A DNA stretch of 64,000 nt from Bacillus sp. J37 (GTDB taxonomy: Bacteria; Bacillota; Bacilli; Bacillales; Bacillaceae), in assembly GCF_000518865.1 (NCBI RefSeq), contig NZ_JAEK01000001.1:1-64000 (forward strand), written 5' to 3'. A program made the translations under genes and the position numbers. The notes beneath the pieces were generated by a model that was not told the DNA's origin, searched no databases, and worked only from the letters and a program-made list of their open reading frames with translations. Positions within the stretch are counted from its first letter, which is position 1; every line of letters begins with the position of its first letter. Shown piece after piece: positions 55,187 to 64,000 of this stretch.

Positions 55187-57430
55187 ATGGTAAAGCGTGG
55201 ACGCATCGTTGCGTTTTTTCTTCTTGTCCTTGTTGTGGGAAGCTTAATAGGTTTTAACACAAATAAGGCAACAAGTAACATCATACTAGGGTTGGATTTG
55301 CAGGGCGGATTTGAAATTCTTTATGAAGTTTCACCTGCAAATGAAGGTGACAAAATAACAAGAGATGTATTAGTCAGTACAGTAAATGCACTTCAAAAAA
55401 GAGCAAATGTACTGGGAGTTAGTGAACCGAACATTCAAATCGAAGGTGATGATCGGATTCGGGTTCAACTAGCTGGAGTGAATGACCAAAGTAAAGCAAG
55501 GGAAATACTTTCGACACAAGCTGAATTAACATTTAGAGATTATGAAGACAAAGAAATGTTAAATGGTTCTGACTTGGTTGAAGGTGGAGCGAAGCAATCA
55601 TTCGATGAACAGGGAAAACCGAATGTTGCGATAAAATTAAAAGATGCATCCAAATTTAAAGAGGTCACACAGGAGATTGTCGGAAATACACCTTATAATC
55701 AGCTTGTCATCTGGCTTGATTATGAAGAAGGAGATTCTTTCCAAGCAGAAGTTAGTAAAGAGAAGCCAAAATTTATATCAGCACCAAACGTTGATCAGGT
55801 TTTTAATCAAAAAGATGTTACAATTACAGGAAACTTTACAATTCAGGAAGCACAGGATTTGGCAAACCTTCTAAATGCAGGTTCTCTTCCAGTGAAACTA
55901 ACTGAACTTTACTCTACATCTGTCGGAGCTCAATTTGGTGAACAAGCCCTTGACAGTACTGTTTTGGCTGGTATAGTCGGTATCGCAATTATTTTCTTGT
56001 TTATGCTTATATTCTACCGCTTACCTGGATTAATTGCTGTTATAACATTATCAACATATATTTATTTAATTCTTCAAGTATTTGATTGGATGAACGGTGT
56101 ATTAACACTTCCTGGAATAGCAGCCTTGATTCTTGGTGTTGGAATGGCTGTAGATGCCAACATTATTACATACGAGAGAATTAAAGAAGAATTAAAATTG
56201 GGCCGCTCGGTTCGTTCAGCATTTAAAGCAGGTTCAAGACGTTCCTTTGCAACAATCTTTGATGCAAATATTACGACCATTTTAGCTGGGGGAGTTTTAT
56301 TTTTCTTCGGGACAAGCTCTGTAAAAGGATTTGCCACAATGCTGATTCTGAGTATTATTGTCAGCTTTATCACAGCTGTGTTCCTATCCAGAATTCTATT
56401 GGCTTTATTAGTTGAAAGTCGATGGCTCGATAAGAAAAAAAGTTACTTTGGTGTGAAAAAGGATGAGATCCTTAGTATCGAAGAAACTGATGATGATACG
56501 ATTGCACCAACAAAGTTTGATCATGTTGATTTCTTAAAGCACCGGAGAAAATTCTTTATGCTTTCAACATTACTTGTTGTTGCAGGGGTTATTGTTATTT
56601 TAGTATTTAAATTAAATCTAGGAATTGATTTTGCAAGTGGTACAAGAATCGAGGTATTAGCGGATAAGAGCTTAACAGCCGAGGAAATTGAGAGTGAAAT
56701 GAGTAAGCTGGACCTCGAAGTGGATGATGTTGTCCTTGCAGGAGAAAACAAAGAGGTTGGAGTTGCACGCTTTATAGGTGTACTTGAACCACAAAAAATT
56801 GCTGAAGTAAAAAGCCATTTCAATGAATTATATGGTTCTGAACCAAATGTAAGTACGGTTTCCCCGACGGTAGGAAAAGAACTTGCAAGGAACGCGTTGT
56901 ATGGAGTGTTAATTGCCTCCATTGGGATTATTATTTATGTATCTATTCGCTTTGAGTTCTATATGGCTCTGGCATCAATTATTGCCTTATTACATGACGC
57001 GTTTTTCATTATTGCACTTTTTAGCATCACTAGATTAGAAGTGGATATTACATTTATTGCAGCCGTGTTGACGATTGTCGGGTATTCAATAAATGATACG
57101 ATCGTTACCTTCGATAGAATCCGTGAATTAAATAAAAAGAAAAAGGCTAAAACGATTGAAGATTTACAGTTTATTGTAAATAGAAGTCTACAACAGACCT
57201 TTACCCGTTCAATTAATACTGTGTTAACAGTTGTTATTGCTGTTGCAGCCCTGTTGGTATTTGGTAGCTCATCCATTACGAATTTCTCCATTGCATTATT
57301 AGTTGGTTTAGTTGCCGGTACCTATTCATCTCTATTTATTGCAGCTCAATTATGGCTGATTTGGAAAGGTAAGCAATTAACTAAAAAGAAAGAAACAGCA
57401 TCTCACGTAACTGATGAACCACAAGTATAA
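55187..57430 (+). CDS. secDF: Fused protein translocase SecD-SecF
   Basis: 747 residues, slightly longer than B. subtilis SecDF (737). Twelve predicted helices. The SecD half starts with GLDLQGGFEILYEV, has a large extracytoplasmic P1 domain, and its membrane part carries GVGMAVDANIITYERIKEEL. The SecF half (from about 440) has NLGIDFASGTRIEV and VGYSINDTIVTFDRIREL. Uses the proton gradient to pull exported proteins. AAGGAGG precedes the ATG. Confidence 0.98.
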   Translation: MVKRGRIVAFFLLVLVVGSLIGFNTNKATSNIILGLDLQGGFEILYEVSPANEGDKITRDVLVSTVNALQKRANVLGVSEPNIQIEGDDRIRVQLAGVNDQSKAREILSTQAELTFRDYEDKEMLNGSDLVEGGAKQSFDEQGKPNVAIKLKDASKFKEVTQEIVGNTPYNQLVIWLDYEEGDSFQAEVSKEKPKFISAPNVDQVFNQKDVTITGNFTIQEAQDLANLLNAGSLPVKLTELYSTSVGAQFGEQALDSTVLAGIVGIAIIFLFMLIFYRLPGLIAVITLSTYIYLILQVFDWMNGVLTLPGIAALILGVGMAVDANIITYERIKEELKLGRSVRSAFKAGSRRSFATIFDANITTILAGGVLFFFGTSSVKGFATMLILSIIVSFITAVFLSRILLALLVESRWLDKKKSYFGVKKDEILSIEETDDDTIAPTKFDHVDFLKHRRKFFMLSTLLVVAGVIVILVFKLNLGIDFASGTRIEVLADKSLTAEEIESEMSKLDLEVDDVVLAGENKEVGVARFIGVLEPQKIAEVKSHFNELYGSEPNVSTVSPTVGKELARNALYGVLIASIGIIIYVSIRFEFYMALASIIALLHDAFFIIALFSITRLEVDITFIAAVLTIVGYSINDTIVTFDRIRELNKKKKAKTIEDLQFIVNRSLQQTFTRSINTVLTVVIAVAALLVFGSSSITNFSIALLVGLVAGTYSSLFIAAQLWLIWKGKQLTKKKETASHVTDEPQV

Positions 57431-57612
57431 CTGACTGTATAAAGGATCAACTCACTCTTTTTGTTACTATGCCATGAGAATGGGGTAATAATAAATAGAG
57501 ATGGGTTGATTCTTATTTATTGTGTTTTAGTTGGTAACACTATATGCTTTGGAGCGAAATAGTGTACTAAAAGCCCTTCAAATTATACTTATTTTAAAAG
57601 GGAGGGAAGCGG

Positions 57613-57933
57613 ATGAAACGTCAGTGGAGTATAATCCTGGCCATTATCTTTGCCTTAATTATTGCGATTTTTGCAGTCATAAATGTGGAAGCTGTAGAGG
57701 TGGATTATTTATTCGGGAAAGCTGAGTGGCCGCTTATTTTAATTATTTTGGGCTCAGTATTTATGGGCGGTTTTATGATTGCCTCTACAGGAGTGGTTAG
57801 AATCCTTTCACTCAATCGAAAATTAAAGGCATTAGAAAAGGAAAACACAAAGTTAAAAGAAGAAATAAAAACTTTAGCAGAAACAGATCAGGCTGTGCAA
57901 AATGATCATCCATTAGAAACAGATCAATCATAA
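57613..57933 (+). CDS. yrvD: LapA-domain membrane protein (YrvD-like)
   Basis: 106 residues from ATG 57613 with GGGAGG upstream. Two membrane helices (about 6-24 and 39-62) with the LapA/DUF1049 pattern FAVINVEAVEVDYLFGKAEWPL, a coiled-coil segment (LKALEKENTKLKEEIKTL), and an acidic tail. It precedes recJ, as yrvD does in B. subtilis. Role unknown. Confidence 0.88.
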   Translation: MKRQWSIILAIIFALIIAIFAVINVEAVEVDYLFGKAEWPLILIILGSVFMGGFMIASTGVVRILSLNRKLKALEKENTKLKEEIKTLAETDQAVQNDHPLETDQS

Positions 57934-57966
57934 ACACTAACATCATACAATGGAAGAATCCTTAAA

Positions 57967-57995
57967 TTGAAACCCCTTGACCACTCTTGTATAAT
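57967..57995 (+). promoter_or_regulatory. Sigma-A promoter of recJ
   Basis: TTGAAA (57967-57972), 17-nt spacer, TATAAT (57990-57995). It lies inside the over-long reading frame and argues for the recJ start at 58018. Confidence 0.75.
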
Positions 57996-58017
57996 GAGAA
58001 GGTTGAGGGGTGAAACT

Positions 58018-60372
58018 ATGTTAAAGGCAAATACAAGGTGGATGATTCAATCATCTGATGAAACCTTCATTCAAAATTTAAGAGAGAATTTATCAGTGAC
58101 ACCACTGGTAGCTTCTTTACTAGTAAATAGAGGAATTAACTCTGTCGAAGCTGCACAGGAATTTTTAGATACGGACTCACAAACTTTTCATGATCCTTTT
58201 CTCTTAAAAGATATGGACAAAGCTGTGCAACGTATTCAAAAGGCAATTCATAATAATGAACATATCTTGGTTTATGGTGATTATGATGCAGATGGAGTAA
58301 GTAGTACGACGGTTTTATTAACGACATTACGAAAATTAGGTGCTAAAGCAGATTTTTATATACCAAATCGATTTTCGGAAGGATATGGACCAAATGAGAC
58401 AGCATTTAGATTAGCTCATGAAAGGGGCTTTTCACTAATCATTACGGTTGATACCGGTATTGCTGCAGTCCATGAAGCAGAAGTTGCGAAGGATTTAGGT
58501 GTGGATTTAATTATCACTGACCACCATGAACCAGGTCCAGTTTTACCTGATGTATTAGCAATCATACATCCTAAACAGCCGGAATGCACGTATCCATTTA
58601 AGGAATTGGCTGGTGTTGGTGTAGCATTTAAATTAAGCCATGCACTGTTGGGGGAAGTCCCAACAGATTTATTAGAGGTTGCAGCAATTGGCACAATTGC
58701 TGATTTAGTTGCCCTGCATGGAGAAAATAGATTAATAGCCAAACGTGGTATAAACCAATTAAAAACAACAAATCGAATCGGGTTAAAAGCTCTATTAAAA
58801 ATTGCCAATGTAAAGCTGAAAGAAATAAATGAAGATACAATAGGTTTCGCTCTTGGTCCTAGAATTAATGCTGTTGGAAGATTACAATCCGCAGATCCAG
58901 CAGTCGACTTACTTCTTTCTGATAATGAAGAAGAAGCAATGATGATCGCTGAAGAAATAGACTTACTAAATAAAGAAAGACAAAAACTAGTGAACACAAT
59001 GACTGAGGAAGCTATTGAAGAGGTTAATACCCGCTTTCCAATTGAGCAAAATCCTGTCCTTGTTATTGCCAGAGAAGGTTGGAATCCAGGTGTTGTTGGG
59101 ATTGTAGCTTCAAGATTAGTTGATCGTTTTTATCGGCCGACAATTGTTTTAAGTATTGACAAAGAAAAAGGGATTGCAAAGGGATCAGCACGAAGTATTG
59201 CAGGCTTTGATTTGTTTGAAAATTTATCAACATGCCGTGATATTTTACCTCATTTCGGAGGTCATCCCATGGCTGCGGGTATGACGTTACAACTTGAAGA
59301 TGTAAATGAGCTTCGCGAGAGACTGGTAGAAAAAGCACATATGATTTTGACTGAAGATGATTTTATTCCTGTTTCCCGAGTTGATGTTAGCTGTAAATTA
59401 GAGGATATAACGGTTAAGTCTATAGAAGAGATGCAGCAGTTATCACCGTTTGGTATGAATAATCCAAAACCGATTATACATTTGGAAGATATGACATTGG
59501 CTAATGTCCGTAAAATAGGGGCAGAGCAAAATCATTTAAAGATTGTCTTTTCACAAGAAGAACAGCAACTCGATTGTGTTGGCTTCGGTATGGGATATAT
59601 TCATGATGAGCTCTCACCTGCTGTTGCGGTATCCGCTATTGGAGAGCTTACAATAAATGAATGGAATAACTTGAGAAAACCACAAATTATGCTGAAGGAT
59701 TTAAAAGTAAATCAATGGCAGCTGTTTGACTTTCGCGGTTCCAGAAATGTTGATCATCTTATTAGCTTACTTTCATCCAATGAAGCTGGGCAGATTATTA
59801 CATTTCAGTCAAAAACATATGAAGAATTGGTTCAAAGAGGACTGGATCATAAAGCACTTCAAGTACAAACGGATGAAGATGCAAAAAATCTTGATGCCCG
59901 TGACAAACATCTTCTTTTACTTGACATTCCTTCTTCAATTGAATTATTGGACGGGCTTTTTTCAAAAGGTAAACCTGCAAGAATTTATTCTGTGTTTCAA
60001 CAAGAAGCGGATCACTTCTTTTCGACAATACCGACAAGAGATCATTTTAAATGGTACTATGGTTTCCTGCTAAAGCAAGGTTCCTTTATGCTTCGTGAAC
60101 AAGGTGAGCTTCTTGCGAAACATAAAGGCTGGACAAAAGAAACAATAGAATTTATGTCACAGGTGTTTTTTGAGCTAGAATTTGTTACAATAGAAAATGG
60201 TGTTATTTCGACAAATTCCACATCTCGAAAAAGAGATTTAAGTGAATCGAAAACGTATACCCAAAAGCAAAACCAAATTGAACTAGAAAAAACGTTATTA
60301 TATACATCTTACATGCAGCTTAAGCAGTGGTTTGAACAAAGGTTTCCATTAGATGCGCCTGTAGGTGTATAA
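58018..60372 (+). CDS. recJ: Single-stranded-DNA exonuclease RecJ
   Basis: 784 residues (B. subtilis 786). ATG 58018 follows GAGGGGTGA and the promoter above; frame back to 57967 is rejected. 5'-3' exonuclease of the DHH family: [15 protein letters not shown] (motif I), ITVDTGIAA (II), [13 protein letters not shown] (III, DHH), then the DHHA1 motif GGHPMAAGM, an OB fold, and the C-terminal extension typical of Firmicutes. 17 nt before apt. Confidence 0.97.
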   Translation: MLKANTRWMIQSSDETFIQNLRENLSVTPLVASLLVNRGINSVEAAQEFLDTDSQTFHDPFLLKDMDKAVQRIQKAIHNNEHILVYGDYDADGVSSTTVLLTTLRKLGAKADFYIPNRFSEGYGPNETAFRLAHERGFSLIITVDTGIAAVHEAEVAKDLGVDLIITDHHEPGPVLPDVLAIIHPKQPECTYPFKELAGVGVAFKLSHALLGEVPTDLLEVAAIGTIADLVALHGENRLIAKRGINQLKTTNRIGLKALLKIANVKLKEINEDTIGFALGPRINAVGRLQSADPAVDLLLSDNEEEAMMIAEEIDLLNKERQKLVNTMTEEAIEEVNTRFPIEQNPVLVIAREGWNPGVVGIVASRLVDRFYRPTIVLSIDKEKGIAKGSARSIAGFDLFENLSTCRDILPHFGGHPMAAGMTLQLEDVNELRERLVEKAHMILTEDDFIPVSRVDVSCKLEDITVKSIEEMQQLSPFGMNNPKPIIHLEDMTLANVRKIGAEQNHLKIVFSQEEQQLDCVGFGMGYIHDELSPAVAVSAIGELTINEWNNLRKPQIMLKDLKVNQWQLFDFRGSRNVDHLISLLSSNEAGQIITFQSKTYEELVQRGLDHKALQVQTDEDAKNLDARDKHLLLLDIPSSIELLDGLFSKGKPARIYSVFQQEADHFFSTIPTRDHFKWYYGFLLKQGSFMLREQGELLAKHKGWTKETIEFMSQVFFELEFVTIENGVISTNSTSRKRDLSESKTYTQKQNQIELEKTLLYTSYMQLKQWFEQRFPLDAPVGV

Positions 60373-60388
60373 GGAGGACAAAGGAAAA

Positions 60389-60901
60389 ATGGATTTAAAG
60401 CAATTTGTAACAGTCGTTCCTGATTATCCTAAACCAGGAATTCAATTTAAAGATATTACAACATTAATGGATAATGGGGATGCGTATCGATATGCGACAG
60501 ACCAAATTGTGGAATATGCTCGTGAAAAAGAGATTGACATCGTTGTTGGTCCAGAGGCACGTGGCTTTATTATCGGTTGTCCAGTGGCATATTCATTAGG
60601 AGTGGGCTTTGCTCCAGTACGTAAAGAAGGAAAGTTACCACGTGAGGTTGTACGTGTTGAGTATGGTCTTGAGTATGGGAAAGATGTCCTTACACTCCAT
60701 AAAGATGCGATTAAGCCTGGTCAAAGAGTATTAATCACAGATGACCTATTGGCAACTGGTGGAACAATCGAAGCAACAATCAAGCTTGTGGAAGAATTAG
60801 GTGGAGTTGTAGCAGGTATTGCTTTCTTAATAGAATTATCATATTTAGATGGCCGTAATTTATTGGATGGCTATGATGTTTTAACATTAATGACATTTTA
60901 A
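60389..60901 (+). CDS. apt: Adenine phosphoribosyltransferase
   Basis: 170 residues from ATG 60389, same as B. subtilis; the open frame up to 60365 includes the ribosome site AAGGAGG and is not used. It makes AMP from adenine and PRPP. Motifs: [32 protein letters not shown] and the PRPP loop [13 protein letters not shown]. Confidence 0.97.
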   Translation: MDLKQFVTVVPDYPKPGIQFKDITTLMDNGDAYRYATDQIVEYAREKEIDIVVGPEARGFIIGCPVAYSLGVGFAPVRKEGKLPREVVRVEYGLEYGKDVLTLHKDAIKPGQRVLITDDLLATGGTIEATIKLVEELGGVVAGIAFLIELSYLDGRNLLDGYDVLTLMTF

Positions 60902-60906
60902 TTATA

Positions 60907-60974
60907 TGGGGACCCGAGTTATTTACAGTTCGGTCCCCATTATTTTTAGAGGCACTCAAACGGGTGCTTTTTTT
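60907..60974 (+). terminator. Two terminators after apt
   Basis: The first pairs TGGGGACC (60907-60914) with GGTCCCCA (60932-60939), followed by T residues. The second pairs GCACTC (60952-60957) with GGGTGC (60962-60967), followed by seven T residues. Together they separate apt from relA. Confidence 0.85.
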
Positions 60975-61260
60975 GCAAATTGCATTGCATCTACTATTTC
61001 AGTTAACTTGACTTATAAAATCCATTTTACTCCATTTATTTAACGTTTTTTGTGTAAATGGTCATATACCACATTCTGGCTAGTGTGAAAAATACTGTTT
61101 TCTCTTTACATCTCGTGTTTTTTTATTGATAATAGTTACAATATAGTAAAATTTCTAATCGATATAATGAACTTCGTTATTCGGTTTTTATGACAATATA
61201 TAAAACAGCAACAAGGAAAAAGATTTGTAATCAAAGTTTTCAATATAAAAAGGTGATTTC
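60975..61260. other. relA upstream region
   Basis: AT-rich stretch without a gene. It contains a TATAAT at 61163-61168 that could be a relA -10, but no convincing -35. No riboswitch-like structure was recognised. Confidence 0.4.
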
Positions 61261-63471
61261 ATGGCTAATGAACAAGTATTATCTTCCGAGCAAGTAATTC
61301 AAAAAGCACAGCGCTATTTATCAGCCGAAGATACTGATTTTATACAGCGTGCTTATGATTTTGCTGAAGAAGCGCACCGGGAACAATTCCGTAAGTCTGG
61401 CGAACCATATATTATACACCCCATTCAAGTTGCAGGCATTTTGGTAGACTTAGAGATGGATCCTGCTACAATAGCAGGTGGTTTTCTGCATGATGTTGTG
61501 GAGGATACAGATGTTACGTTAGATGACTTACGAGCGGAGTTCAACAATGAAGTGGCAATGCTCGTTGATGGTGTAACAAAGCTGGGGAAAATAAAATATA
61601 AATCAAAAGAAGAGCAACAGGCTGAAAACCATAGGAAAATGTTTGTAGCGATGGCTCAGGATATTCGTGTTATTCTAATAAAGCTTGCAGACCGTCTGCA
61701 TAATATGAGAACTCTTAAACATCTTCCACAGGAGAAACAGCGACGTATTTCAAATGAAACATTAGAAATTTTTGCACCCCTTGCTCATCGTTTAGGGATT
61801 TCGAAAATTAAATGGGAGTTAGAAGATACATCATTAAGGTATTTAAATCCGCAGCAATATTATCGAATTGTGAATTTAATGAAGAAAAAGCGTCAGGAAC
61901 GATTGGAATACTTGGATCAAGTCATTGACGAAGTTCGAGAACGGGTTGATGAGGTCAACATAGAAGCTGAATTTTCAGGAAGACCAAAGCATATATACAG
62001 TATTTACCGAAAAATGGTTCTTCAAAATAAGCAATTTAATGAAATCTATGATTTACTAGCAGTTAGAATTGTTGTCAATAGCATTAAAGATTGTTATGCC
62101 GTATTAGGTATTATTCACACTTGCTGGAAGCCGATGCCTGGTCGTTTTAAAGATTATATTGCCATGCCGAAACCGAATATGTATCAGTCTCTTCATACAA
62201 CCGTGATCGGACCTAAGGGAGATCCGCTTGAGGTGCAAATTCGTACGTTTGAAATGCATCAAATCGCTGAGTATGGGATCGCAGCCCACTGGGCTTATAA
62301 AGAGGGAAAAGATGTTGATGAAAAAACAACATTAGAAAAAAAGCTGTCCTGGTTCAGAGAAATATTAGAATTTCAAAATGATGTAACAAATGCAGAAGAA
62401 TTCATGGAATCCCTAAAAATTGATTTGTTTTCAGATATGGTATTCATCTTCACACCAAAAGGCGATGTAATCGAGTTGCCGTCAGGGTCTGTTCCGATTG
62501 ATTTTGCTTATCGTATTCATTCAGAAATTGGCAATAAAACCATCGGTGCAAAAATTAACGGTAAAATGGTGACCCTTGACTATAAGCTGAAAACAGGCGA
62601 TATTATTGAGATTTTAACATCCAAGCACTCATATGGACCTAGTCAAGATTGGTTGAAACTTGCTCAAACTTCTCAAGCGAAAAACAAAATTCGCCAATTC
62701 TTCAAAAAGCAACGTCGTGAAGAAAACGTTGAAAAAGGGAAAGAAATGGTTGAAACTGAAATAAAAAATTTAGATTTTAATGTCAAAGAAATTATGACAG
62801 CTGATAATTTACAACGAGTAGCTGAGAAGTTCAACTTTTCTAATGAAGAGGATATGTATGCAGCTGTTGGATATAATGGTGTAACGGCACTACAAGTTGC
62901 GAATCGTTTAACAGAAAAATGGCGTAAAAAACGTGATCAGGAAGAACAAGAAAAAAATATACAAGAGGTTATGAATGAGGCGAAACAAATCCCTGCCTCT
63001 ACAACTTCCAAGAAGCGTGATGCAGGTGTACAAGTTAAGGGAATTGATAATTTATTAATTCGTCTCTCAAAATGCTGTAATCCAGTTCCAGGTGATGAAA
63101 TAGTCGGTTTTATAACGAAAGGAAGAGGAGTATCTGTTCACCGTTCTGATTGTACAAATGTCCACACTGACGATGCAAAAGAACGGTTAATTGATGTTGA
63201 ATGGGAAAATCAGCCCTCATCAAGTCGAAAAGAATATAATGTTGAAATTGAAATCTTGGGCTATGATCGTCGAGGTTTGTTAAATGAAGTATTACAAGCA
63301 GTAAATGAGACAAAAACAAATATTTCGTCTGTTGCAGGTAAATCAGACCGTAACAAAGTTGCAACAATTAATATGGCTATTTCTATTTCAAATATTAATC
63401 ACTTACAAAAAGTTGTAGAAAGAATTAAACAGATTTCTGATATATATTCTGTTCGAAGAGTAATGAACTAA
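61261..63471 (+). CDS. relA: Bifunctional (p)ppGpp synthetase/hydrolase Rel
   Basis: 736 residues. HD hydrolase domain at the N-terminus ([45 protein letters not shown]). Synthetase domain about 200-340 ([34 protein letters not shown]). TGS domain about 393-455 ([20 protein letters not shown]), zinc-finger-like region with [13 protein letters not shown], and a C-terminal ACT domain. Hydrolase residues are intact, so it is the bifunctional type. Followed by dtd. Confidence 0.98.
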   Translation: MANEQVLSSEQVIQKAQRYLSAEDTDFIQRAYDFAEEAHREQFRKSGEPYIIHPIQVAGILVDLEMDPATIAGGFLHDVVEDTDVTLDDLRAEFNNEVAMLVDGVTKLGKIKYKSKEEQQAENHRKMFVAMAQDIRVILIKLADRLHNMRTLKHLPQEKQRRISNETLEIFAPLAHRLGISKIKWELEDTSLRYLNPQQYYRIVNLMKKKRQERLEYLDQVIDEVRERVDEVNIEAEFSGRPKHIYSIYRKMVLQNKQFNEIYDLLAVRIVVNSIKDCYAVLGIIHTCWKPMPGRFKDYIAMPKPNMYQSLHTTVIGPKGDPLEVQIRTFEMHQIAEYGIAAHWAYKEGKDVDEKTTLEKKLSWFREILEFQNDVTNAEEFMESLKIDLFSDMVFIFTPKGDVIELPSGSVPIDFAYRIHSEIGNKTIGAKINGKMVTLDYKLKTGDIIEILTSKHSYGPSQDWLKLAQTSQAKNKIRQFFKKQRREENVEKGKEMVETEIKNLDFNVKEIMTADNLQRVAEKFNFSNEEDMYAAVGYNGVTALQVANRLTEKWRKKRDQEEQEKNIQEVMNEAKQIPASTTSKKRDAGVQVKGIDNLLIRLSKCCNPVPGDEIVGFITKGRGVSVHRSDCTNVHTDDAKERLIDVEWENQPSSSRKEYNVEIEILGYDRRGLLNEVLQAVNETKTNISSVAGKSDRNKVATINMAISISNINHLQKVVERIKQISDIYSVRRVMN

Positions 63472-63489
63472 GGTAAGGTAGGTTTTATT

Positions 63490-63930
63490 GTGAAGGTAGT
63501 TGTACAACGTGCAGTTCAAGCGAAGGTTACTGTTGATGAAAAAGTAGTTGGGAAAATTGATAAAGGTGTTATGGTGCTTGTGGGGATTACACATGATGAC
63601 ACAGAAGCAGATGCTGAATACTTAGCTGAAAAAATTGCTCATCTAAGGATTTTTGAAGATGAAACAGGCAAAATGAATCATTCTATTCTTGATGTGGGTG
63701 GTCAGGTTTTATCTGTTTCTCAGTTTACCCTATATGGAGATTGCCGAAAGGGTAGAAGACCTAACTATATGAATGCTGCAAAACCTGATGTAGCAAATGA
63801 GCTTTATGAGTCTTTTAATCGTATGTTAAGAGAAAAAGGCTTGCAGGTTGAAACCGGGATTTTCGGAGCTATGATGGATGTTCAATTTACAAATGTAGGG
63901 CCAGTAACATTGATTATAGAAAGCAAATAA
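63490..63930 (+). CDS. dtd: D-aminoacyl-tRNA deacylase
   Basis: 146 residues from GTG 63490. It hydrolyses D-aminoacyl-tRNAs. Motifs: [21 protein letters not shown] (first strands, shown in part), [17 protein letters not shown] (catalytic region) and [12 protein letters not shown], the Gly-cisPro chirality motif. Placed after relA, as yrvI in B. subtilis. Confidence 0.97.
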   Translation: MKVVVQRAVQAKVTVDEKVVGKIDKGVMVLVGITHDDTEADAEYLAEKIAHLRIFEDETGKMNHSILDVGGQVLSVSQFTLYGDCRKGRRPNYMNAAKPDVANELYESFNRMLREKGLQVETGIFGAMMDVQFTNVGPVTLIIESK

Positions 63931-63977
63931 AAAGGTTATCCTTCTTCTGTATTTGAATGAAGGATAACCTTTTTATA
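63930..63977. terminator. Terminator after dtd
   Basis: AAAGGTTATCCTTC (63931-63944) pairs perfectly with GAAGGATAACCTTT (63959-63972), then T residues follow. A-rich on the left, so it may act in both directions. Confidence 0.92.
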
Positions 63978-64000
63978 TATTATCTTGAGTTATTGTGACG

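Noticed and set aside
57967-58017. Extended N-terminus of recJ
   Set aside because: It contains a consensus promoter, and the ATG at 58018 has a ribosome site and gives the family length.

Overview
The window is 64 kb of chromosome from a low-GC, Gram-positive, endospore-forming bacterium of the family Bacillaceae. The evidence is a gene order close to that of Bacillus subtilis around hemL-spoVID-valS-folC ... mreBCD-minCD-spoIVF-rplU-obg ... nad genes-safA ... ruvAB-queA-tgt ... secDF-recJ-apt-relA-dtd, many sporulation genes, strong AGGAGG ribosome sites, T-box and L21 leaders, and frequent TTG starts. I cannot name the species. No rRNA, tRNA, CRISPR array, prophage or insertion sequence is visible.

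Layout. 1-7.8 kb: end of hemL, then spoVID, ysxE, a T-box-controlled valS and folC. 7.9-21.5 kb: a complete-looking type IV pilus (T4P) locus. Three minor-pilin genes lie on the minus strand. Facing away from them are three accessory genes (acidic membrane protein, PRC-barrel protein, G5-domain protein), then pilB, pilT, pilC, the major prepilin, pilD, pilM, pilN and pilO. In B. subtilis this folC-spoIIB interval holds essentially only the prepilin peptidase gene comC. 21.6-36.9 kb: spoIIB, maf, radC, mreBCD, minCD, spoIVFAB, an RNase E/G gene, rplU-prp-rpmA, spo0B-obg, thrR-like and pheA. 37-42.3 kb: NAD synthesis (niaR and nifS divergent from nadBCA, with an operator between). 42.6-50.1 kb: safA, a YhcN/YlaJ lipoprotein, bofC, ruvAB, a DUF2905 gene, queA, tgt, yajC. 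50.2-64 kb: a dispersed-type repeat, yrzE, an ArsB/NhaD-family transporter, yrbG, spoVB, comN, secDF, a LapA-like gene, recJ, apt, relA, dtd.

How it fits together. Most of the window is housekeeping and sporulation. Candidate sigma-E promoters with 14-nt spacers precede spoVID, spoIVFA and safA, and a weaker one precedes spoVB. The accessory content is the T4P locus. It has an assembly ATPase with tandem c-di-GMP-binding-type (MshEN) motifs, a retraction ATPase, platform, alignment proteins, prepilin peptidase, one major prepilin and three minor prepilins. One minor prepilin is large, beta-rich and lacks the conserved Glu5, which suggests a tip protein. No secretin or PilP is present, as expected for a single-membrane cell. 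The three genes ahead of pilB have no assigned role and are the best candidates for undescribed parts of a Gram-positive pilus. Other points of interest are a nested stem structure ahead of mreB, a duplicated terminator flanking a repeat after hemL, a T-box-like remnant ahead of folC, and three stacked hairpins between spoVID and ysxE.
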